This document shows, in pieces, positions 22,640 to 33,176 of a stretch of 64,000 nt of DNA. Source of the DNA: Cyclospora cayetanensis (taxonomy: Eukaryota; Apicomplexa; Conoidasida; Eucoccidiorida; Eimeriidae); the NCBI RefSeq assembly GCF_002999335.1, contig NW_020312053.1, positions 62,001 through 126,000 of the forward strand, given 5' to 3'. Every line of letters starts with the position of its first letter. The first letter of the stretch is position 1. Under the pieces are notes generated by a model. The model had not been told where the DNA came from. It saw only the letters and a program-made list of their open reading frames with translations, and did no database searches. A program made the translations under genes and the position numbers.

Positions 22640-25600
22640 ACTGAAGTCTCCGTCCCCCGACGCCAAGGCCTCTAAGGGGGGTGGAGGCGAAACGACTTCG
22701 TTCACGTCAGCCTGTAACAAAAACTTTCGCATGCAGAAGCCCCAAACACCTCGCAAGCCCACCCTCCACACACAACACCCACTGTTTTGCATGCACGCTA
22801 AGTAGGGTCCAGCAACGAGCAACGAGGCTTCCAATGTTTGTTGCGTTCTCTTCGTCTTGCTGCCTTACCTCGAGCACGGCTTCGCTATGAAATGACGCAA
22901 TGTATCTGGCGATGGCATTCCACGCCTCAGAGCTCTCTTCGCTGCATGCGTTTTGCAGTCTGCAAAGTGCATACGCTGCACGTGCCCTGTTGTTGCAACA
23001 TACGCAGCAACACATGCCAAGCTGCACTTGCATGCTGATCCTTGGAATAGTTCTCAAAGCACATCGGCAATGCGGCGAGGGCTTTCTTGAGTCTACTATC
23101 GTCTACACACTGGGGAGGGAGAACTTGGCGGGAGAGCTCCAAGAGAGAGAGTTAGAGAGACAGAGACAGAGAGAGACAGAGAGAGAGAGTTAGAGAGAGA
23201 CAGAGACAGAGAGAGAGTTAGAGAGACAGAGAGAGAGTTAGAGAGAGAGCGAGACAGAGAGAGAGAATTAGAGAGACAGAGAAAGAGATACAGAGACAGT
23301 GAGAGAGACACACGGACACGCACAAACACAGAGACAGAGACAGATATATATATATATATTATTTATCAGACATACACACACACCTCAGAAAGGGGTGAGA
23401 TCTGTGAGCAGCCATGGCGGTGCTGAGGGCCTTAATTGCATGCGCTGCCACAGGATCCTCTCCACTTAGTCCCCCATGAGGCTCAGCTACTGGAAGAAGA
23501 GAGCCCAACGCAGTCGCAGCTTCCAGCTGGGAAGCAACCGAAGTTTCCGACAGCATCTGCTGCTCCCACATGGAGCCACTCTGGCAGCGACGGATTCTTT
23601 CACATGCAGCGCACAAATATATATACATACAAACACACATACATACACATAGACACACACACATGCATGCATGCATGCATGCATGCGAACCCCCATCAAG
23701 ACAATTCCAAATGCTCCGCCCCTGGTAAAGCGAAGGCGTTTATGTATTTTCCCAGTCTTTTTCAGCGTTGCCTGCCATGTGCGCTTTCTTTGCAACACCC
23801 TGTTCGACACACGCCGACTGTTGCACCTCTAGACTGCCAGCTAAAGGCATAATTCCCGACCGAACCCTATCCCCCCTTCCTCCCTCAGGACTGTTTCAGA
23901 AGAAGAAAACACCTCAGAAGTCTCAGCAAGACAGCGTTCCGTTTCTGAGCTCACCTGGCAGGCCACGCCTGATAAGGATCTGCTCGAATCCACAGTACAG
24001 GCAGCTTCGTCTTGCTGTTGACTTTTGCTACCAATGATCTGTTATCCAAAGACAGCAGAGAGGGGTGCCGCTGGAGCACACACCGCTTGAGTGACTCGAA
24101 TAAGGCGCGATCGCTGCTGCTCAGAACGCCTGCAAACTGCAAGAAATAACAAGACATACACGCACATATATGTGTGTGTGTATGTATGTATATATACATA
24201 CATATACGTACATACATATACACATAAATACATATATATATACATATATTTACATTCATACATACACTTCCAATTATACATATGCACGTACGTACATGCA
24301 CATACATTTCACACATGAACAAGTGCCTCTCGGAACGCGCTGATCATAAAATTGGCAGCTGTGCCACGACAAGACGCCATCAGGTTAGAGTTGAATAGAA
24401 CACCTGTCTCTGAATTTGCCGTGTGCCGCTCGCAGTGCTGCTCGTTTTGTGCCCTCGCAAGATCTGAAAGTTGGTGGGTGGCTAACATGCTGCGTAGCTC
24501 TCGAGACAATTGCAATTGCTACGCACTTAAACGAAAGAGACAGAGAGAGAGAGACAGAGAGAGAAAAAACTTACGGTAATGCGATCGCCAGTGGCCGTTC
24601 CTCCCGCAGCACTCCTCGCTCCTGAGGCTTCAGGACCTTCTGCTGTAGCTGCTGCTTGCGCAGCAGCAGCAGCAGCTGCTGCTGCTGCTGCTGCTGGCGC
24701 GTCTGTGGCTGCGGCAGCAGCTGCTGCTGCCTTCATGAGGACTTTGCTGCTGTTGGGACCGTGCAGCATTCTGTCACCTTTCATCGCGACTTTTTTCCTG
24801 TTTCGCAGCAGACAGCCACACACTCATGCGCCTTTTCACGCTTCACCGCGAGACTGCACGCCAAACGATTCGGAGACGCGAATTGCTCGCGGAAAGACGT
24901 GGGAAAAAAACTGCCATCGTGGCTTCCGCTACTTTTGCAGCCACCTGCTTCTCCCCCTTCCAACGCGTGATGCTTGCCCCAGCAGCAGCACGCTGCAGCT
25001 CGAAATACGGAGAGCTTTTTGCATTTTCAGCGCGCGAAGGAACTTCCCCTCCATTCCTTCCTTCTCTCACCGTCCACGTTCTGCCCTTGCGTCAATGGCG
25101 AATCTGAGAGGCAGTGCCCCCTCTTTCAGCTTGATCGTGCTGCCTCTTATGAGATCGTCATCGACTACTTGCAGCTGCAAGGCGGGGAGCCAGTATTTCT
25201 CAAAGCCGGAGGACAAACACAAGTACGCAGAAGGCTGCTGTAGAGACAGCAGCTGTTGCTGCACAGGTGCAGAGGGAGGCGCTATCCGCATGCCAGTGTA
25301 CTGCAGCACACCGTCTTCGAGCATGCGACAGCAACACGCATCCTCGCTGCTAACACCGCTGCTGAAAGCGCTGCCAGGTCCTAGCCCTTCTGCAGCTTCG
25401 GGAAAGAGCTCGCCAACAAACGAAACGGGGATAGCCGCGGGGGGCACAGAATGTACATACACCCCAACACTGCGATTCCAAGGCGCTCTGCCGCTGGATG
25501 CTCGCAATCGCAAAAGAAAATCTCTCTGCTGCAACAACCGAGACCACATGGGAAGGCCCCCCGTTGTCGCAACCGGCACTGAAGGAGGAGCTGTACAGAC

Positions 25601-25890
25601 ACCCCCAAACCACACACATACACACACATATACACATGCATACATACACGCATACACAACCACCTATGAATTTACGCATACATGGAGAGAGAGAGAGTTA
25701 GAGATCCATATATATATGTATATGTATATATGTATATGTATGCAAATGCACATGTACAAAACACACACATATCCAAGTACACATACATATAAACATATAC
25801 ATATATACATATTTTTATTCAAATGCATTCACTTGAATACACATGTGGACATACATTCACATGTACGTCAACATGTACAAAATACACATA

Positions 25891-25940
<50 letters not shown>

Positions 25941-26686
25941 CATGAACACGCACATATATACACATATATTCACATACCCATGGTACATACATATCTACAC
26001 ATAAACAAACATATAAACATTTGAACACACATAAACACACATACATGCATACATTATACAGGCATACTTATATTCACACACAAATATACATACAGATATA
26101 TAGATATATGTATATATATATATATATATGTGTACATATATATAGATACACAAATTCTAGCTCTACAGTAAGCAGGACCCTTAACTGAACGTACAGATAT
26201 GCAAATACCAGAAAGGCTTTCAGGCACATCCATACATATATACATCTATAGATATATATACATCCATACATACACATCCATACACATCCATATACATCCA
26301 TATACATCTATATATATGTGTACATGAAAGGTCGATGTCCATTTACCGCGTTCGTTATCGACGCAAACTGCGGCGAATGCATCGCCTGCCTGATCGTTGG
26401 GATCTTCTTCCGACATCTGCTGCTGCTGCTGCTGCTGCTTTTGCATGCAACGCTTTTTAGCTTCTTGCAAAGCCTGCCAAAGGGGCCCCCTGCCAGCATT
26501 AAGGGGAGCAGGGATATCGCCAACGTAGCCAAACCCTAAGATGAAGTTTCCGTCTCTCCCCACAACGTCTACCGGATCGTGCAATCCCTGGAATACTTTC
26601 AGCCTCTCCTTCAAGGAGATGGTAGAACTGGGGAGCGTCTCGCTGCTGAAAATTCCCCTGTGCAACAGACTGCCGCTGAAACTCAC

Positions 26687-26718
<32 letters not shown>

Positions 26719-29700
26719 GGCGATGCGGTCTTAGCAGCGCTGGCCAAAGGAGACGCACAAGGAGGGCTTCCCATGAAGAGACAGCGGGGTGGAGGGGACT
26801 GCCAGCTGCCATGCGAAGAGACAATTCTCCTCGATCGCTGCTCGCCATCTCCTGAGCCTGCCACAGGTTGAACGCGCCAAGTCCTCCCAGGTCTGAGCAG
26901 CCATCCATACACACATTACACACACACATACACATGTTATACACATACATACACATGCTATACACATACATACACATGTTATACACATACATACACATGT
27001 TATACACATAGATACACATGCTATACACATACATACACACATTACACACACACATGCACATATTATACACATACATACACATGCTATACACACACATACA
27101 CATGTTATACACATACATACACATGTTATACACATACATACACATATTACACACACACATACACACGTTATACACATACATACACATGGTAGACACATAC
27201 ATACACATGTTATACACACACATACACATATTATACACATACATACACATGTTACACACATACATACACATGCTATACACATACATACACATGTTACACA
27301 CATACATACACATGGTAGACACATACATGCACATGGTAGACACATACATACACATGTTACACACACACAGATAATACAAATACACAGAGAAATAATACAA
27401 ACACATACACAAATAATGCACATACACACACAAAAGCAATACACACATACACATACACACACACAAATAATACACACATACACAAATAATACACACATAC
27501 ACATACACACACACAAACAATACACACGCACACACACACACAAATGATAGACACATACACATACACACAGATAATACACACATACACATGCACACGAATA
27601 ATACACACGTACACATACACACAAATAATACACACGTACCTAAATAATACACACATACACATACACATATATATATATATATCTGCGGGAGGTGGAGAAG
27701 AAATCCTTTCGAAGGTTGCATCCATGCCGAGTTTCTTGGAAAGGCCCTTGTGGCTACACGCATGCATGCACTGGGAAAACACGCGTTTTTGAGTTTGTTT
27801 ACTCCTGGTGGCCTAGACGACGAACTAAAGGAGATATACAGACATGCACGTAGTGCCTATCAGACTCGAGGCACAAGGGATACCTGCTGGGTAGAAGAGG
27901 GAAATGCCAGCCTTGTCTGTTTGTGGTGCTTCAGGGGAATTCGTTTGCTGTTGCGCTTGTTGCGCTTGTTGCTCTTGTTGCTGTTGCTGCTGTCTGTGGG
28001 GTTGCAGAGGTTCTGTTAGGGGAGGTGGTGGCTGGAGCGCGAGGAGATCCAGCTCGAAGGCAAAGAGATCCATTGCGGATCCTTTGCGTTGCAGTTGCAG
28101 CACAAAGGACAGCGAAAGCTGAGGGCACCCCGTTCCACAAACGAAGGCGCTTTTGAAAAGCTGCAAACCCTCCTCGAGCTGCGTCAGAGCCTCATGCTCC
28201 TACAAGAGCCACAACACACAACCACAGCCTTAAGGCTGTGCCTTCCCCTCTGCAAGCCATGGAGGCAAGAGCCGCTGCTGCCGCTTCTTGCGCAGAGGCG
28301 CCTTCTCGGGAGAGACACACACTGCATCCCCTCGGTAAAAGTGTCTGCTCTGAAGGCTTGGTAGTGCACTATTCAAGCGAAGAGGTGCTGGCACCGACTT
28401 GCGCGTTGATTTGTTCATCGGGTGTGGATTCCATGAGCTCAAGCCCTTGAAGGCCTCCCTTCACGCGAGCTCCCCCCTTCATGCGAAGAAGCCCTTTACC
28501 AGAGGCTCTTGTTTGCGGATTCTTATTCCAGTAGGAGACGTATACGGCTGTAATTTCGATGAGAAGCTGCAAGCGCAAGCGCACAGAAAAATCCACGTGT
28601 TACGGGGAAAAAGCTGCTTTTCGAGCGATTAGAATTGATGGCCTTGCTGCTCGCTCTCTATAAACTCAGAGGGAAGCCTCAAGGATATGCAGGCTAAACC
28701 AACAAGATTCCGAACAAGCGGCTAGCCGCAGAAAAGGCATTTCGCTTCAGAACCGCGCATGCACAGACAGCGTCATCATGGATCGAGGCGCTGCTCAGCA
28801 GCATTACCCTCCGTCTTCAAAACACCACGCACGCAAAAAACAGACTTCGACTCACAGATAGACACACACACACAGATAGACACACGCACACACACAGATA
28901 GACACACGTACATACAGATAGACACACGTACATACAGATAGACACACGTACATACAGATAGACACACGTACATACAGATAGACACGTACATACAGATAGA
29001 CACACACACAGACAGATAGACACACACACAGACAGATAGACACACACATACAGACACACACACACACACAGATAGACACGCACACAGACAGATAGACACA
29101 CACATACACAGATAGACACATACACACAGATAGACACACACATACAGATAGACACACACACACAGATAGACACACACACAGATACGCACACACATACAGA
29201 TAGACACACACATACAGATAGACACACACACACAGATAGACACACACATACAGACACACACACACACAGATAGACACACACACACACAAATACGCACACA
29301 CACACACACAGACAGATGGACACACACACACACAGACAGATAGACACACACACACACAGATAGACACGCACACATACAGATAGACACACACACACACACA
29401 CACAGAGATAGACGCATCAACTGCACCCACACATCGCACCCGCTTCCAGAAGCGCTCGCTATGGGGAGGGTCTCTTCTTCGATTGAACTTTGCGAGGAAA
29501 TCGGTGAAGCAGAATGTTCGCAGGAAGTTGTCGGGTAAGAAAGACTGGGAAGCCAATAGGGCTTCGAGTGCATGTAGCACCACATAGCATTTGAGATGAA
29601 AGATCTCGCTGTACACCAGACACTCCACTGGAGGCAGCGCCTGCTGCAGTTGCTGCTGCTGCTGAGTTTGCTGCTGCTGCTGCGTTTGCTGCTGCTGCTG

Positions 29701-32700
29701 CGTTTGCTGCTGCTGCTGGCACCTCCCGCCAGCGCTGCCAGCACTGCTGGCAAGAGCTCCCACGGGGTCGATTGGAAACTCTTCCAGGCCTAATTCACAG
29801 AGGTTTGCGTAGCGTTGCAGCCTTTCCCATCGTCGAACTCGAAGCTCAACTAAGCCGAAGTTTGCCTGTGTGTTGAACAATCAGCAGTGACGCAGCAGCA
29901 CGCGGATATGGGAAGGGGCCCCTTAGCTGCTGCGGAAGGGAGGGTGGGAACAGAAAAACAGTGCAGAAAAAGCAGCCAGCGTGCGCGAGCGAGGCAGGGG
30001 AAGAAGCGAGCATCCGAGGCAGACAAGAGGATCTTGAAGGAACAATTGAAAGCAGAGAGCCAAGTGAAGAGAACACGCAGACACAGAAATCCAGCAAAAG
30101 AGCGACGCGGCATGTAGGAGCGTCGCCATTACAAATGGCACAGGGACGCCTGGCAGGCATAAATACAATATTTATGTACATATACAATGTATAAAATATA
30201 TATATTATATCGGGGGGAGAACGAAGAAACAAGGAAACGAAGGGAGGAAGAAGGCTTCCGCAGCAGAGGCACATGCAAGCGCGCATGCGTGGATTTTGGA
30301 CCTGGATAAAGGCATCCACGAGGAGCTTCCGAATAAGCGTCGCAATGTAGAGACACCCCAGGAGGTCCTTCTCGTCCGTTAGTCTGTTTAAGGGGAGAAA
30401 GGCCTCTAGCCACAGGTGCGCGATTGCCTCAGCAATCAGCGCTCGCGCCGCATAGCCAACTCCCATGACACCAGACTCCGACACGCTGTGTAGACAGTCG
30501 AGAGGCAACACTGCCAGATTACCGCTGACCAAGTACTCTTGTACCGTCCTGCGAATCGCTCCAGATCGCAAGAAATTTCTTATTCTCGCCGCAAAGGCAA
30601 GTCGAAAACATCTAGGGGCGTCCACAGTCTAAGCACCACCCCAGCAACACAGGAGCACCCCACTGTCTGCAGCCTGCGATTTCGGGAAAAAAACGCTCAT
30701 AAGGCTTCTACTCATACGCGTGATTGACTTCTGCCGCGATCGCACAGTCCGCATTGGCGTCTTCCGTCAGCTCCCGCAATCCAGCGGCAGAGGCATCATT
30801 GGACTGCGTAGACGCATGCACCCACTTGCATCCCTCTTCCTTGCCTGTGCTGCAGTGCTGCAGCGGCGCATGCAGATGCCGCGCACAGTGGGCAGCAGCA
30901 GAAGAAGAGAAGCAGCAGCAAAAGAAGAGAAGCAGCAGCAGCAGCAGATGAAGCAGCAGCAGCAGATACAGTAGCAGCAGAAGAGAAGCAGCAGCAGAAG
31001 AGAAGCAGCAGCAGCAGAAGAGAAGCAGCAGCAGAAGAGAAGCAGCAGCAGCAGAAGAGAAGCAGCAGCAGCAGAAGAGAAGCAGCAGCAGCAGAAGAGA
31101 AGCAGCAGAAGGGAAACAGCACAAGCAGAAGAGAAGCAGCAGAAGGGAAACAGCAGCAGCAGAAGAGAAGCAGCAGCAGAAGAGAAGCAGCAGCAAAAGA
31201 AGAGAAGCAGCAGCAGCAGAAGAGAAGCAGCAGAAGGGAAACAGCACCAGCAAAAGAGAAGCAGCAGAAGGGAAACAGCACCAGCAAAAGAGAAGCAACA
31301 GCAGCAGATACATCAGCAGAAAAAGCAGCAGCAGCAGTAGATACAGCAGCAGCAGCGGCAGCAGTAGATACAGCAGCAGCAGCGGCAGCAGTAGATACAG
31401 CAGCAGCAGCAGCAGTAGATACAGCAGCAGCAGCAGCAGCAGTAGATACACCAGTCCCGTCCTACCATTGCATGAAACGCAGCGCTGACTGCAGAAGAGG
31501 AGTGGAAACTCCAATGCGGGGAAGCAGCGAGGCGTAAAGGGTAGAAAAGGAGGCAAAGACATCCGAAAGGAGGGGAGGTGCCAAATGCATTGCCAAAGAC
31601 GCGCAAACATTCCGCAAGTGCTGCCTACACCGCAATTGCAACACACAGACACCCATGTAAGGCCGCCCTTGAATGGCGAGCCTCTCTGGAGAAGCTCAGT
31701 GTGGAGGCTCTCTCTAATCTTCATAGAAAGCTTTTGTCGATCGCGCACAAAAGCGGAATCGCAGGATGCAAACAGCAAGCACCCTGTGCCGCTATGTTTG
31801 AATTCCAGCAGACCAGCGCACGTGGAAGGCTAACTGCTGCTGCTTCCGAGTCTGTTTTTACAGAGACAAGGATGTGGGTTGTTGAATAAATGCTTTCGGC
31901 AGGTTTATAAATTGTTTCGGCAGTTCTAGCGCACAGTTGTTGGTCTTAGACACTCCTCCAGTCCCTTGAGAGTGAGAAGCGATACGATCGGCGCAGAGGC
32001 GACTCCTTGGGAAGCCTCTGCAGCGCAAACCAGCGAACTTTTTGAACGCAGCGCTATTTGGAAAATGCGCGAAACGCACTGGCGACTGACTCTAGACAAT
32101 CTCCTCGGAAAAAGGCCTCGGAAAATCATAGCGTAGTCTCTCTCGAGACAGAGAGAGAGAGAGAGAGAGAAAAAGAGGAACAAACCCTACAGAAATGCGA
32201 GCGTCGCGTCTTTTCTTACCCGCTGAGGCTTCCCCCCGCAGCACTGCCTGGTGCTGGCTGTAATGCTTCCTGCGAGGACTGTTGATGCTTTCAACGGTGA
32301 CGGCATATGGTCCAGAGTTTCCGCTAACTGCCGCAAACTCTCCCGCGAAGAGCAGCAGATGATGCGGCAGCAACCAGGTGAGCACCGACCGACTCGCTAC
32401 GTCGGCTGCTTGGGCTGCGACTGCAGAAGCCTCTCTGCTTCCACAGGCGTCAGCACAGCCGCCGAGGTTCGTGCCGTTCACACAGGAAGCTGCAGTCGAT
32501 CCGTGGTGCTGCTGCTGCTGCTGCTGCTGCTGCAGGTGCTGCTGTGTAGCAACAGCGAAAGCAGCAGCAGCAGCTGCAGCAGGTTTGCCTCCTGTCCGTC
32601 CGGCTTTGCGTTGGCTACTTAGAGCCTCGAAAACAAACACTTCGCGCATGATGCATGCGTCTTGCGCGAGGCGCTCCTCCTCCTGCTTTTCTTTGTTCGA

Positions 32701-33128
32701 GAGATCGTTTTGCTCTGCCTGTTTTCCACGCTTGATCTGCGTCTGCGCGTCCTTCTGCAGCTGTTGCTGCTCTGCCTGCGGAAGAAGGCACCCCCAAATG
32801 CTATCCAGCGGTAGCTGCTGCTGCCACTGGAGGGGATGGCGAAGCATCAAATGCAGAGGCTGGTTTCTGCCGAAAGCGCAGCAGCAGCCGTGAGCCGCTC
32901 CCTCCACACAGTCCACGCAGTAGCTCTGCGACGTCGGCTTGCTCCTCGCAGCGGCAGAAGGAGCAGCAACATCAGCGACGCCGTTCTCCTTCTTCTGCTC
33001 GTCTGCATCTGGACCCTCCGCTGCTGCGGCAGCTGCAGCTGTTGGTGGCAAGGCTGCTTCACGGCGTGCGGCGTCTCTCGAGGGAAGGCGAGCAGCAGCA
33101 GCAGCACCATCCCCAGCCCCTCTTGCCC

Positions 33129-33176
<48 letters not shown>

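Noticed and set aside
25894..25934. (TA)n cruciform as a replication origin
   Set aside because: Pure dinucleotide run inside a repeat-rich intron; no independent origin evidence.
26246..27763. 505-codon minus-strand ORF with a Cys/Met/Tyr/Val-rich first half
   Set aside because: The first half is intronic microsatellite; only the part below about 26.9 kb looks like TAF2 coding sequence.
28855..29410. Regularly spaced repeat resembling a CRISPR array
   Set aside because: Units are contiguous simple-sequence repeats with no unique spacers, in a eukaryotic intron; the same applies to the arrays at 10.1, 26.9 and 33.7 kb.
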